A stretch of 64,000 nt of DNA from Tsuneonella flava. Lineage in GTDB: Bacteria > Pseudomonadota > Alphaproteobacteria > Sphingomonadales > Sphingomonadaceae. The stretch is from NCBI RefSeq assembly GCF_002870965.1, contig NZ_PHSO01000007.1:239901-303900 (forward strand), given 5' to 3'. Below the pieces are notes generated by a model. It had not been told where the DNA came from. It was given only the letters and a program-made list of their open reading frames with translations, and made no database searches. Shown piece after piece: positions 35,326 to 45,013 of the stretch (position 1 is its first letter; the number at the start of each line of letters is the position of its first letter). The position numbers were made by a program, and so were the translations under genes.

Positions 35326-36053
35326 TCATGGACCTCCTTGACACCGGGCAGGCGATATTCGGCAAGCGTATCGCTGCGAGTGCCGACAATGATTGCATGG
35401 CCGCCCAGTTCCTGCGCGGCGGCGAACCCGTCTTCGTCGGTCACGTCATCGCCGATGAAAACCGGGCAGGCCCCAGCGAATTCGGGCCGGGCCATAAATG
35501 TTCGCACAGCAGCGCCCTTGTCTGCGCCGGGTCGCACCACCTCCACTACTGCCTTGCCGGTCTTCACAGCCAGGCCATGTTCGGCCGCCAGCGTCTCGGC
35601 AAAGGCCAGCGCATCCGCGCCGGCATCGGGATGCGCGCGGAAATGCAGTGCGCCGCCATGTTGCTTGGGTTCGTAATCGATACCGGCCTGTTCGGCATAA
35701 GCGCCCAGTTCTGCAATCGCTGCTGGCGGCAACGCCTGTGCGGCGCTTCCCATCGCGGCCCCGGTGGGATCGCGGCAATCGCTGCCATGCGATCCGGCGC
35801 GCCAGATCGTCATCGGCCCGAGGTGCATTTCGAGGTTATCGAGCGCGCGACCGCTTATGAGCGCCAATTTGCCGTCCAACCTGTCAAATAATGCGTGCAG
35901 TCTGTCAAAAAGGCCGCTTTCGACCTCTATTCCATCGGGAGTCGCCGCCAGTTCGACCAGTGTTCCGTCAAAATCGAGAAACAATGCCAATGGCTTACCC
36001 CCGGCGATAGCGTCAATTGCGGGCGGAGATAAGGAGGTGAAAGGTGACGTCAT
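35310..36053 (-). CDS. otsB: Trehalose-6-phosphate phosphatase
   Basis: HAD-superfamily phosphatase completing trehalose synthesis. 247 aa. Motif I LFLDFDGTLVE with the nucleophile Asp; motif II LISGR; conserved RAGSHGSDCRDP; motif III/IV with DKGAAV and FIGDDVTDEDGFAAA. First gene of the otsB-GH15-otsA-phosphatase run. AAGGGG before the ATG. Confidence 0.95.
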   Translation of the reverse strand: MTSPFTSLSPPAIDAIAGGKPLALFLDFDGTLVELAATPDGIEVESGLFDRLHALFDRLDGKLALISGRALDNLEMHLGPMTIWRAGSHGSDCRDPTGAAMGSAAQALPPAAIAELGAYAEQAGIDYEPKQHGGALHFRAHPDAGADALAFAETLAAEHGLAVKTGKAVVEVVRPGADKGAAVRTFMARPEFAGACPVFIGDDVTDEDGFAAAQELGGHAIIVGTRSDTLAEYRLPGVKEVHEWLNL

Positions 36054-36098
36054 TACCCCTTTCTTAGCAAGTGCAGCATAACGGTCAAACCCGCTGGT

Positions 36099-36764
36099 TC
36101 ACTCTGCTATCGGGCGTGGGTTTTTCGGGACCATAATCAGCGTGTTCCCTTCCACCCGCCACGATGCGAGGCGCGAGAGAAGGTTCATCCCGATCACGTT
36201 GGTTTCGCCAAAATTGGGCGCAATTACAGCATCTAAGCCGCGAGCCTCGACATTGCCGAAGCCAATCGTGTCGACAGTGGCCAGTTGCGCGGTGACCGAT
36301 CCGTTGGCGGTTTCGATCCGCACCGGCAAGCTACCCTTACGCGCTGAAATCCCCGCCTTTTCCGCCACCGTGTCCGACACCGCGGTCAGTGTCGCGCCGG
36401 TGTCCACGAGAAACGGAGCCGTCACCCCGTTCACCGTCGCCCGCACCCAGAAATGCCCGTCAGGCGCCATCGGAATGCGCGTCTCACCGCCTGCAACTGT
36501 CTGAGGGGGAAGGCCAAGTTCGGGCACCGCGATATCCAGCCGGGGATCGAACCGCGCCACTTGCAACACCACCACGACCAGCACCCCCGCCAGCGCGAAC
36601 GAGCTGAGCGTGTTCACCAGCCTGCCGACCCCACTGCCCCGCCGCGCCAGCATCCCGCCCAGCACACTGCCGACAATCGCGCACAGCGTAAAAATAAGTA
36701 GCCCCGACCGTGGGATAGCGAGGATGATTTGCGAAAATGCAGTCCAGAGCGCGTGAAGGTCCAT
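36099..36764 (-). CDS. Membrane-anchored retropepsin-like aspartic protease
   Basis: 221 aa. Two N-terminal membrane segments, then a soluble domain with the single catalytic motif FLVDTGATLTAVSD (D-T-G-A), of the TIGR02281/clan AA family that is frequent in alphaproteobacteria. The C-terminal VIGMNLLSRLASWRVEGN is the second half of the protease fold. ATG 36764 chosen over an upstream TTG. 45 bp separate its stop from otsB. Substrate unknown. Confidence 0.85.
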   Translation of the reverse strand: MDLHALWTAFSQIILAIPRSGLLIFTLCAIVGSVLGGMLARRGSGVGRLVNTLSSFALAGVLVVVVLQVARFDPRLDIAVPELGLPPQTVAGGETRIPMAPDGHFWVRATVNGVTAPFLVDTGATLTAVSDTVAEKAGISARKGSLPVRIETANGSVTAQLATVDTIGFGNVEARGLDAVIAPNFGETNVIGMNLLSRLASWRVEGNTLIMVPKNPRPIAE

Positions 36765-36814
36765 CGCAGTCAGCTTACACCGAACCAATACGCTGCGCTA
36801 TGGTTTAGGCGTCG

Positions 36815-37801
36815 CTAGGGCGCGTTCCGTGGCACGCTGGCTTCCGCGAGGATGAGCGAGAACAGATCCTCGCTGTCAGTCCACCGTGCCACCGGCGTCC
36901 ATCCCCCAGCCAGCAACAGCGCATTGGCGCTGCGGCGGGAGAATTTGTGGCTGTTTTCCGTGTGGATAGTCTCACCTCGCGCCATCGCGAACGGCTGATC
37001 GGCCACAATGAATTCCAGCGGTTCCTGCGCCACCAGATGCATTTCGATCCGCGCGAATTCATCGTTCCAGCGCGCTTCGTGCCGCAAGCGTTCGACTGGA
37101 ATGGTCCCGCCAAGTTCGCTATTGATCCGGCGTGCCAGATTACGGTTGAATGCGGCAGTTACCCCTGCCGCATCGTCGTAAGCTGCTTCCAGCACACCAA
37201 TATCTTTGATCAGGTCCATCCCGATCAACAGCAGGCTGTTGCTGCCCAGTGTCGCGCGCATGGCCCGCAACAGGTCGACTGCGGTGCGCGGCACCATATT
37301 ACCGATTGTCGACCCAGGGAAAAATCCAAGTTTCGGCAATACGGATACTTCGGCGGGCAATTCGACCTGCCGCATGAAATCAGCCTCGACCGGATAAACC
37401 GGCAAGTCGGGGAATTGCGCCGAGAGCCGTTCGGCGGCAGCTCTCAGAAAGTCGCCGGATATGTCAAGCGGGACGTAAGCCGCCGGATCGACAGCAGAAA
37501 GTAGTAGCGGCGTTTTGACTGAGCTGCCCGAACCGAATTCGACCACGGCTCTGCCCTCCCCGATCAGCCGGGCAAATTCACCCGCCTCGGCAGACAGAAT
37601 TTCCGTCTCAGCACGGGTGGGATAGTATTCGGGAACCTGCGTAATCTCTTCGAACAGGCGAGAGCCCGCATCGTCGTAGAGCCATCGCGCAGGGATCGCC
37701 TTTTGCGGCTGCGCCAGCCCGGCCAGCACATCCCCGCGGAAGGCGGTATCCACGCCGCTATCGTCTTTATCGACAAGGGTAAGTCCCTGTTGCGTCGGCA
37801 T
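36815..37801 (-). CDS. egtD: EgtD, L-histidine N-alpha-methyltransferase
   Basis: Trimethylates histidine to hercynine with SAM, the first step of ergothioneine synthesis. 328 aa. N-terminal KAIPARWLYDDAGSRLFEEI and YYPTRAE; SAM-binding VVEFGSGSSVKT; FFPGSTIGN; and the late IHTENSHKFS with the histidine-binding Glu-Asn. Its ATG overlaps the egtB stop (TGATG), so the two are one translational unit. Confidence 0.94.
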   Translation of the reverse strand: MPTQQGLTLVDKDDSGVDTAFRGDVLAGLAQPQKAIPARWLYDDAGSRLFEEITQVPEYYPTRAETEILSAEAGEFARLIGEGRAVVEFGSGSSVKTPLLLSAVDPAAYVPLDISGDFLRAAAERLSAQFPDLPVYPVEADFMRQVELPAEVSVLPKLGFFPGSTIGNMVPRTAVDLLRAMRATLGSNSLLLIGMDLIKDIGVLEAAYDDAAGVTAAFNRNLARRINSELGGTIPVERLRHEARWNDEFARIEMHLVAQEPLEFIVADQPFAMARGETIHTENSHKFSRRSANALLLAGGWTPVARWTDSEDLFSLILAEASVPRNAP

Positions 37802-39066
37802 CAAATGTCCTTCGCTAGTCGCAGGCCAGTGAATTGCCAGCGTTGGTGCGGATAGAAGAAGTTGCGATAACTCGCCCGCGAATGGCCCCGCACGGTGGCG
37901 CAACTTGCGCCGCGGAGCACGACCTGCCCCGACATGAATTTGCCGTTGTATTCCCCCACCGCGCCCGTCACCGGCGCGAAACGGGGATAGGGGAGATAGC
38001 CCGAACGGGTGAATTGCCAGCAATCGCCAAACAGATCCGTTCCGCCACGCGGAAGCAGGGGGGCCGCGCGGTCGAGCTGGTTGCCTGCTGCCGGGTCATG
38101 TGCAAGCTCTGCGCCGGTATGCTGGCCACGCGCGATCGCCTCCCATTCGAATTCGGTGGGCAGACGCAGGCCAGCCCATGTCGCGTAAGCGTCTGCCTCG
38201 TAATAGGAAATATGCGTAACGGGTGCCGCCGGGTCGCGGTCCTGCCACCCGCAATGGGTGAAGTGCTGATCGCCCTGCCAATACAGCGGCGCGTCGATGC
38301 CCTCGGCGTTTACCCACGCCCAGCCATCGGACAGCCATAAAGCCGCGTTCCGATAGCCACCGTCGGCAATGAACGCCTGCCATTCGCCGTTCGTCACAAG
38401 CCTGTCCGCCAGCGCGAACGGTTCGATCAGTACCCGATGGCGCGGCCCTTCGTTATCGAACGCGAAGCCCCGTCCGTCATGCCCGATCATCGCGATGCCG
38501 CCGGGGAAGCTGTGCCAGCCAACGTCCCCCGCGGCGCTGGAAGTGGAAACAGCTGCACCTCTCTCCCACATCGGCGGGCCAAGCGGGTTCTGGAACAGGG
38601 CGTGTTTGACATCGGTCAGCAGAAGTTCCTGATGCTGCTGCTCATGCGCGACGCCCAGTTCGATCAACGGCGTCAGCGCAGGATCGTCTATCAGCTGCGC
38701 CATCGCATCGGTGACTGCGCGGCGCCATTCGACAATTTCAGAGACGGTCGGTCGCGAAAGCATACCTCGGCGCACGCGAGCAATCCGCGCCCCTTCCGCC
38801 TCGTAGTAAGAATTGAACAGGAACGGCCAGTCGTCGTTCCACAATCGATAGCCGGGCAAGTGGTCGCGCAGGAGGAACGTTTCCCAGAACCATGTGGTGT
38901 GCGCCAGATGCCATTTGGCAGGGGAGGCATCTTCCATCGACTGGATAGTTGCATCCGCCTCGCTCAACGGCGCAGCCAGCGCTTCGGTCAAAGCGCGCGT
39001 TGCAGCGAAGCGCTGCGTCAGCGTATTACCGGTCCCGGTGACAATGCGGGCAGGCTCTCCTCCCAT
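37801..39066 (-). CDS. egtB: EgtB, hercynine sulfoxide synthase
   Basis: Non-haem iron enzyme forming the C-S bond between hercynine and a thiol (gamma-glutamylcysteine or cysteine). 421 aa: a DinB-like N-terminal domain with iron-ligand candidates His56, His141 and His145 (KWHLAHTTWFWE and AHEQQHQE), then a formylglycine-generating-enzyme-like C-terminal domain (THISYYEADAYATWAGLRLP, ending FTGLRLA). Which thiol is used cannot be settled here. egtC (the amidohydrolase) and egtE are not in the window; their absence here does not mean the genome lacks them. Confidence 0.93.
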   Translation of the reverse strand: MGGEPARIVTGTGNTLTQRFAATRALTEALAAPLSEADATIQSMEDASPAKWHLAHTTWFWETFLLRDHLPGYRLWNDDWPFLFNSYYEAEGARIARVRRGMLSRPTVSEIVEWRRAVTDAMAQLIDDPALTPLIELGVAHEQQHQELLLTDVKHALFQNPLGPPMWERGAAVSTSSAAGDVGWHSFPGGIAMIGHDGRGFAFDNEGPRHRVLIEPFALADRLVTNGEWQAFIADGGYRNAALWLSDGWAWVNAEGIDAPLYWQGDQHFTHCGWQDRDPAAPVTHISYYEADAYATWAGLRLPTEFEWEAIARGQHTGAELAHDPAAGNQLDRAAPLLPRGGTDLFGDCWQFTRSGYLPYPRFAPVTGAVGEYNGKFMSGQVVLRGASCATVRGHSRASYRNFFYPHQRWQFTGLRLAKDI

Positions 39067-39152
39067 GCCTCCCGAACGTAGAACGAAACCCCCGGTTCCG
39101 CAAATTCGCGCAAATTCCGAGGTTTACCTTCTCTATCGCCACTGAAGGGGGC

Positions 39153-39189
39153 AGAGTGACCGGAGAGACAGCTCGTCCCCGGTCACTCT
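39153..39189 (-). terminator. Terminator of the DAHP synthase gene
   Basis: Perfect 11-bp stem AGAGTGACCGG (39153-39163) / CCGGTCACTCT (39179-39189), 15-base loop, directly after the aroG stop on the minus strand. Followed by GCCCCCTTC, so no clean U-run. Confidence 0.65.
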
Positions 39190-39193
39190 CAGA

Positions 39194-40567
39194 TCAGGCC
39201 GCGTCCGCCTGTCGCTCGCCCGCTTCCATGTTGAGCATTTCTGCCAGCAGGAAAGCCAGTTCGAGCGACTGCGCCGCATTCAGGCGCGGGTCGCAATGGG
39301 TGTGATACCGATCGCCCAAAGCAGCATCGGTAATCGCCACAGCACCGCCGACGCATTCGGTCACATCCTGCCCGGTCATTTCGATATGGATGCCGCCCGC
39401 ATGTGTCCCCTCCGCCCGATGGACTGCGAAGAAGCCCTTCACTTCATTGAGGATACGGTCGAACGGGCGGGTCTTGTATCCGCTGTCGGACTTGATGACG
39501 TTGCCATGCATCGGATCGCAGCTCCAGACAACCGGATGCCCTTCCTGCTTCACGGCACGTACCAGACGCGGCAGACCGGCCTCGACCTTGTCATGGCCGA
39601 AACGGCTGATCAGCGTGATCCGCCCCGCTTCGCGCGCAGGGTTGAGCGTATCGAGCAGCCGCAGCAGATCGTCGGGCTCAAGGCTCGGGCCGCACTTCAT
39701 GCCCAGCGGATTGCCGATACCGCGACAGAATTCGATGTGCGCGCTGCCGGGGAAGCGGGTGCGATCCCCGATCCACACCATGTGCGCCGAACAGTCATAC
39801 CATTCACCCGTCAGCGAATCCCGCCGGGTCAGCGCCTGTTCGTAAGGCAGCAGCAAAGCTTCGTGGCTGGTGAAGAAGCTGGTGCCCTGCAACTGAGGCA
39901 CCGTCTGCGGATCGATGCCGCACGCTTCCATGAAATCGAGCGCTTCACCGATCCGGTCCGCCGTTTGCGAGAACTTGTCGGCCCACGGGCTGCGGCCCAT
40001 GAAATCGAGCGTCCACTGGTGAACCTGCCGCAGATTGGCGTAGCCACCGCCCGCGAATGCGCGCAGCAGGTTGAGCGTCGCCGCTGCCTGCGAATAAGCG
40101 CGAACCATCCGCTGCGGATCGTTGCGGCGGGTATCGCCATCGAATTCGATCCCGTTGACGATATCGCCGAAGTAGCTGGGCAGAGAGGTATCGCCCTGCG
40201 TTTCGATATCCGAACTGCGCGGTTTGGCAAACTGGCCGGCCATACGGCCGACCTTCACCACGGGGCGCTTGCTGGCGAATGTCAGCACGACCGCCATCTG
40301 CAACAGCACCCGGAACGTGTCGCGAATATTGTTGGGGTGGAATTCAGCGAAGCTTTCCGCGCAATCGCCGCCCTGCAACAGAAATGCACGGCCTTCCGCC
40401 ACATCGGCAAGATCGGCCTTCAGCGCACGCGCTTCGCCGGCGAATACCAGCGGCGGATAACCGGCCAGCGTCGCCTCGGCATCGGCCAGTGCGGCCGCAT
40501 CTTCGTAGGCGGGCAAGTGCCGCGCTTCGTGCGACTGCCAGCTATCGGGGGTCCATTCTTGTGCCAC
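39194..40567 (-). CDS. aroG: DAHP synthase, class II (plant type)
   Basis: Condenses phosphoenolpyruvate and erythrose-4-phosphate, entering the shikimate pathway. 457 aa, the class II length. Seen: [22 protein letters not shown] region, [14 protein letters not shown], and [21 protein letters not shown] start at 40567. Apparently transcribed alone: a hairpin separates it from the M16 peptidase gene upstream and another follows its stop. Confidence 0.96.
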   Translation of the reverse strand: MAQEWTPDSWQSHEARHLPAYEDAAALADAEATLAGYPPLVFAGEARALKADLADVAEGRAFLLQGGDCAESFAEFHPNNIRDTFRVLLQMAVVLTFASKRPVVKVGRMAGQFAKPRSSDIETQGDTSLPSYFGDIVNGIEFDGDTRRNDPQRMVRAYSQAAATLNLLRAFAGGGYANLRQVHQWTLDFMGRSPWADKFSQTADRIGEALDFMEACGIDPQTVPQLQGTSFFTSHEALLLPYEQALTRRDSLTGEWYDCSAHMVWIGDRTRFPGSAHIEFCRGIGNPLGMKCGPSLEPDDLLRLLDTLNPAREAGRITLISRFGHDKVEAGLPRLVRAVKQEGHPVVWSCDPMHGNVIKSDSGYKTRPFDRILNEVKGFFAVHRAEGTHAGGIHIEMTGQDVTECVGGAVAITDAALGDRYHTHCDPRLNAAQSLELAFLLAEMLNMEAGERQADAA

Positions 40568-40661
40568 TGTATTTATATCCGTCGGTTTGTAGGGAAGCGC
40601 GCTTTACGCGCCCCGGTTCAAGAACGCAAAGTACGCTGCCCCGCAAGCAGGATAATCTTGA

Positions 40662-40682
40662 GGCAGCCCTAGTGTGGCTGCC
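40662..40682 (-). terminator. Hairpin after the M16 peptidase gene
   Basis: Perfect 7-bp stem GGCAGCC (40662-40668) / GGCTGCC (40676-40682), 7-base loop, 29 bp after the M16 stop on the minus strand. Confidence 0.5.
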
Positions 40683-40710
40683 CAAGGGTGGCTGCGACAA
40701 GCGATCGGGC

Positions 40711-43668
40711 TTACCGCGAAGCGACGTTCCCGTCGTCGTCCGCCCCGCCCTTACGCGTGGCCAGTTTCTGCCCTTCGGGGATCACTGCCAGTTTCCAGCC
40801 CGGCTCTGCGCCGAAGTACTTCCGTGCCAGCGCCTGCATCGCTTGCGGCGTGGTACGCGAATAATCGGTCAGCAGCGAACGAAGCATGGCGATCCGGCGC
40901 GGATCGGTCGTGGCCCCTTCGAGTTGCCACAGCCAGAACGTGTTTCCGGTCGATGCGCGGGTAATCATCTGCTTGAGCGGTTCGGTCACGCGCTCCAGCT
41001 CCTCCGCCGAAGCGGGCGTTGTTTGCAGATCGTGCACGATCTTGTCCGCAGCAGCGAAGAATGTGGGCACATCGCCCGGCTTCAACTGACCAAGTGCGGT
41101 GATCGTACCACCCTGTTTGAGATCTTCGGGCCAGTCGGACACGACTTGCGGGGAATAGCTCGCTCCGGTCCGTTCGCGCATTTCGTCCAGCAGACGGTTG
41201 TTGAACAGGTTCGCCAGAATCTGAAGCTGGCGCGATTCAGGCAAGTTGGCAACACCGCCGCCCGTCGACCATGAAATCACCGCCGCAGCCTGATCGGCAT
41301 CGCCGCGATGATGCAGAACAGTGGTAGGCTGGCTGGATGGAGGGAATTCTTCCGTTCGGGCCAGCGCCGCAGCGGGGATCGCTTCGCGCGCAGGCAAGGC
41401 ACCGAATGTTCTGGTGAGCGCTTCGATTGCCTTGGCTTTGTCGTAATCGCCGAAGATCAGGATTTCGACCGGCCCTTGTTTCAGCAGCGGTTCCCATGTC
41501 TTGCGGAACCCTTCGGGCGTCGCGACATCGAGCTGCGCCGGAGTGGGCGTAGCGAAGCGCGCGTCCTTGTTCCGCTGATAATACGCCAGATCGCGCTGAA
41601 TCACTCCTTCCGGGCTGGTCGAATATGTTTCGTATGCCAGCTTGTCCGCTGCGATTGCGCGTTTGACCGGATTGGCATCCCAGCGCGGATTGGCCAGCTT
41701 CGCTGCAAACAGGTAAAGCTGATCGGCCAGATCGGCTTCACGGGTCTGCGCGGTGAAAGTGAATACCGCGTCGTCGATTTTGAAATCGAACCCCATCTTG
41801 CGGCCATTGCTGATCCGGTCGAGGTCTTCGATATCGAGCGGGCCTACGCCCGATGGCACCAGCGCCTTCTGCCCAAGCGAGGCATAGACAGCATCTTTCG
41901 CGTCGAACGCGCGATAGCCCGACCCGAAACGCACCTTCACGGTAACGCGGCCCGGTTCGGCATCGTTAGCCCACATCAAGGCATTCACGCCGTTGGCGAA
42001 ACTGACCTTCTCGATATCCAGCACACCAATAGGGGCCTGCGCGGTGACAGTACCGGGCTTGCCCACGGGCGGTAGTTCGGAAAACGAAATCGTCTTGGCG
42101 GCCAGTCGCGAACTGCTGTCGGCCTGCACCGGCTTGAGCAAAGCGTCACGCAATACCTCCGCGGTGGCCTCTCCCTCTTTCGGAGTGAGGTAAATCCCCC
42201 GTTCCACACGGCCTTTGAACAGTTCGCGGGTGTGCTTCAGCACATTGGATGGCGTAAGCTGGTCCTTCATTCCGCGAAACACCTGCAACACTGTTTCCGG
42301 TGCAGCGACCGCTTCACGAATATCGACTGCGTTGACGACATCGTCCGCCAGCTTGGATCCTGCCAGCACGCTGCGCTGTTCGACCTGGCTCGAAAATGCA
42401 ACGTCGAGTTCCGCTGCTTCGCGGTCGATCTCTTCCTGTGTCGGCGGCTCTGCCAGTGCATCGGCAATCACCGCGCGCACATCGGTCAGTGCGGTCTGCC
42501 AGTCTTCGGTCAGCGGAGCAAAGCTGACGAAAGTCGCATCGGCCGAACGACTGGGCTTGTCGTCCTGAACCTGCGCGTAAAGATACGATCCGCCGGCGCG
42601 CGCGCGCGCCTCCAACCGCCGATTGATGATTGCCTGAGCAACTGCATCCAGCAATATCCCCTGATTATAAACGATCGTATCGTTCACCTGATGCCAGGGG
42701 CGCAGCACAGCATAAGTCAGGGTACGCGGCAGATCGGGTTCCACCAGTACGCGGGTTTCACCCACCGGACGATCCGGGTTGGCGCCCGATGGAGCCACAG
42801 GCTCGCCAAAACTGGGGGCTGGAACTTTCGGCCCTTTACCCTTCCAGTTGCCGAACCACTTTTCCACCAGACCAGCCAGCATCTGCGGATCGGCATCGCC
42901 TGCGATCACCACCACTGTATTGTCCGGGCGATACCACCGGTCATGGAATGCGCGAATAGTTGCCGGCGTTGCGGCGTTGAGCGTCTTTTCCGTTCCAATC
43001 GGCAAGCGATTGGCAAGAGGTTGTCCATGAAACAGCGTTTCGCGGGTCGCCTGCGATACGCGTTCGGCTTGCGACCCACGCTCCCGCTTTTCCGCCAGCA
43101 CGATCGGCAAGTCTTCGCTCAATCCTTTTGCGGAAAGTGTCGGTTCCTGAATCATGCCCGACAGCAGCTTCATCACTTCTGCGATTTTGGCGTTGTCGGC
43201 GTTGGGGACATCCAGCTCGTACACCGTTTGTGTCGGCGTGGTCTGTGCGTTGGTATCGCTGCCGAATGTCGCGCCGAGGCTCTGGAACTTGGGGATCGCC
43301 TCGCCATCGCCAAGATACTTCGACTGCCGGAACGTCATATGTTCCAGTAAGTGGGCGTAACCCTGCTCGGCATCCGTTTCGTAAAGCGAACCGGCATCGA
43401 TCCGAACGCGAATCGAAATCTGATCGGGTGGCACCCCATTGTGGCGAACTGCATAGCGCACGCCATTCGGCAGCTCCCCGAACAGCCACTCCTTGTCTCG
43501 CGGGACATCGCTGCCCCGGTAAATCCACGGCGTTTGATCCCCGGTCTGGAGATACTTCGGCGCGGGCACCACCGGAACCGGTGCCTCCTGCGCCGGAAGC
43601 GGCGTGGCAACGAGAGCAAACGGGAGGAGAAGCGCGAGAGGCCGTGCGGCACGCGAAAGCAGATTCAT
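40711..43668 (-). CDS. Periplasmic M16 zinc metallopeptidase (pitrilysin family)
   Basis: 985 aa. Signal peptide from ATG 43668 (LALLLPFALVATPLPAQ). N-terminal M16 domain with inverted zinc motif HLLEH, then a repeated domain lacking the motif, as usual for two-halved M16 proteins. In-frame codons upstream of 43668 exist but add a non-signal sequence. Substrates unknown; related pitrilysin-like proteases digest peptides in the periplasm. The domain with HLLEH begins FGELPNGVRYAVRHNG. Confidence 0.92.
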   Translation of the reverse strand: MNLLSRAARPLALLLPFALVATPLPAQEAPVPVVPAPKYLQTGDQTPWIYRGSDVPRDKEWLFGELPNGVRYAVRHNGVPPDQISIRVRIDAGSLYETDAEQGYAHLLEHMTFRQSKYLGDGEAIPKFQSLGATFGSDTNAQTTPTQTVYELDVPNADNAKIAEVMKLLSGMIQEPTLSAKGLSEDLPIVLAEKRERGSQAERVSQATRETLFHGQPLANRLPIGTEKTLNAATPATIRAFHDRWYRPDNTVVVIAGDADPQMLAGLVEKWFGNWKGKGPKVPAPSFGEPVAPSGANPDRPVGETRVLVEPDLPRTLTYAVLRPWHQVNDTIVYNQGILLDAVAQAIINRRLEARARAGGSYLYAQVQDDKPSRSADATFVSFAPLTEDWQTALTDVRAVIADALAEPPTQEEIDREAAELDVAFSSQVEQRSVLAGSKLADDVVNAVDIREAVAAPETVLQVFRGMKDQLTPSNVLKHTRELFKGRVERGIYLTPKEGEATAEVLRDALLKPVQADSSSRLAAKTISFSELPPVGKPGTVTAQAPIGVLDIEKVSFANGVNALMWANDAEPGRVTVKVRFGSGYRAFDAKDAVYASLGQKALVPSGVGPLDIEDLDRISNGRKMGFDFKIDDAVFTFTAQTREADLADQLYLFAAKLANPRWDANPVKRAIAADKLAYETYSTSPEGVIQRDLAYYQRNKDARFATPTPAQLDVATPEGFRKTWEPLLKQGPVEILIFGDYDKAKAIEALTRTFGALPAREAIPAAALARTEEFPPSSQPTTVLHHRGDADQAAAVISWSTGGGVANLPESRQLQILANLFNNRLLDEMRERTGASYSPQVVSDWPEDLKQGGTITALGQLKPGDVPTFFAAADKIVHDLQTTPASAEELERVTEPLKQMITRASTGNTFWLWQLEGATTDPRRIAMLRSLLTDYSRTTPQAMQALARKYFGAEPGWKLAVIPEGQKLATRKGGADDDGNVASR

Positions 43669-43777
43669 GAATTTACCTATAATGAGGCCGCGCCTGAAGG
43701 GATAGTGAATAGGCACAAAGAATGTCTCGCCGCCCAATGCCCTTGCTGCCTTGCCATAGCGCTCCTACATCGCGGGC

Positions 43778-44356
43778 ATGTTTATCGAGACTGAAACCAC
43801 GCCCAACCCCGCTTCGCTCAAATTCCTTCCGGGCAAACCTGTCATGACAGCCGGAACCCGCGAATTTGCCAGCCCGGAAGCGGCCGAAGCCAGCCCGCTG
43901 GCACAGGCGCTGTTCGATACCGGCGAAGTGGTGAATGTCTTTTTCGGCGGCGATTTCATCGCTGTCACTGCCGCGCCGGGTGTGGACTGGTCGCAATTGA
44001 AACCGCAGGTCGTGGCGATCCTGCTCGACCATTTCGTGTCCAACGCCCCTCTGTTTACAGCGAACGGCGCAGCGGACTTTGCTGTTCCTGCCGAAAGCGA
44101 CCTGATCGTCGAAGAAGACCCGGCTGATGTCGATATCGTCGCTCAGATAAACGAACTGCTCGAAACCCGCGTGCGCCCGGCTGTCGCCGGTGACGGCGGC
44201 GATATCGTTTACCGCGGGTATCGGGACGGTATCGTCCACCTGCAAATGCAAGGTGCCTGCTCAGGCTGTCCCAGCTCCACCGCAACGCTGAAACATGGCA
44301 TCGAAGGGCTTCTCAAGCATTACGTGCCGGAAGTTCGTGAAGTTCGCGCCGCGTAA
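43778..44356 (+). CDS. Nfu-type iron-sulfur scaffold protein
   Basis: 192 aa. N-terminal Nfu_N domain (FIETETTPNPASLKFLPGK) followed by the NifU C-terminal domain with the cluster-binding CxxC in GACSGCPSST. Carries or delivers Fe-S clusters to target enzymes; the nearby MiaB is a plausible client (inference). First gene of a plus-strand run to miaB. Confidence 0.93.
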   Translation: MFIETETTPNPASLKFLPGKPVMTAGTREFASPEAAEASPLAQALFDTGEVVNVFFGGDFIAVTAAPGVDWSQLKPQVVAILLDHFVSNAPLFTANGAADFAVPAESDLIVEEDPADVDIVAQINELLETRVRPAVAGDGGDIVYRGYRDGIVHLQMQGACSGCPSSTATLKHGIEGLLKHYVPEVREVRAA

Positions 44357-44366
44357 GGATCATTAA

Positions 44367-44975
44367 ATGACCAAGCAATATCACGATAACGTCCTGTCTT
44401 CCGCTGTCCTCGACCAACTGTTTTTTGAAGGTCGAACCTATAATGGATGGCTGGATAAATCCGTCAGCGACGAGCAGATGCGCGCGATCTGGGATCTGGT
44501 GAAGATGGGGCCGACTTCGGCCAATATGCAGCCTAGCCGGATTGTCTGGTGCAAATCGGACGATGCGAAACGGCGCCTGGCCGACTTGTCTTCAGAGGGA
44601 AACCGCGAAAAAATTCTGACTGCTCCGGTCACCGCAATCATCGGTTACGACATCGATTTTCACGAAGAACTTCCCTGGCTCTTCCCCCATACCGACGCGA
44701 AAAGCTGGTTCGAGGGCGATGAAACGGGACGCAAAGTCGGTGCATTTCGCAACTCTTCGCTGCAAGGCGGCTACTTCATACTTGCTGCTCGCGCCCTTGG
44801 ATTGGACACCGGCCCGATGTCAGGCTTCGACAATGCCGCAGTCGACAAGGAATTTTTTGCTGACGATCCCCGCGTAACGTCCAATTTCATCTGTTCGATC
44901 GGATATGGCGATCCGTCGTCGATCTTCGATCGCAGCCCCCGGCCCGACTTCGATCGGTTCAACGTCATCGTCTGA
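44367..44975 (+). CDS. RutE/HadB-like nitroreductase family protein
   Basis: 202 aa. Nitroreductase-fold flavoprotein of the malonic-semialdehyde-reductase-like subgroup (GWLDKSVSDEQMRAIWDL, GPTSANMQPSRIVW, and AFRNSSLQGGYFILAARALG). AAGGAT before the ATG. No other rut genes here, so pyrimidine catabolism is not supported; a general reductase role is more likely. Confidence 0.87.
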   Translation: MTKQYHDNVLSSAVLDQLFFEGRTYNGWLDKSVSDEQMRAIWDLVKMGPTSANMQPSRIVWCKSDDAKRRLADLSSEGNREKILTAPVTAIIGYDIDFHEELPWLFPHTDAKSWFEGDETGRKVGAFRNSSLQGGYFILAARALGLDTGPMSGFDNAAVDKEFFADDPRVTSNFICSIGYGDPSSIFDRSPRPDFDRFNVIV

Positions 44976-45013
44976 CTTGAAGCGGCGCGTTCGAAAAGGC
45001 ATCGCCCTCGCCA

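Noticed and set aside
33658..35676. A 672-codon open frame on the plus strand
   Set aside because: Antisense to the GH15 gene and otsB, whose catalytic motifs are clear; no start signal or recognisable domain.
42594..42612. A CG-dinucleotide run inside the M16 gene
   Set aside because: It simply encodes Arg-Ala repeats in a coding region with high GC; no frameshift or repeat function is evident.
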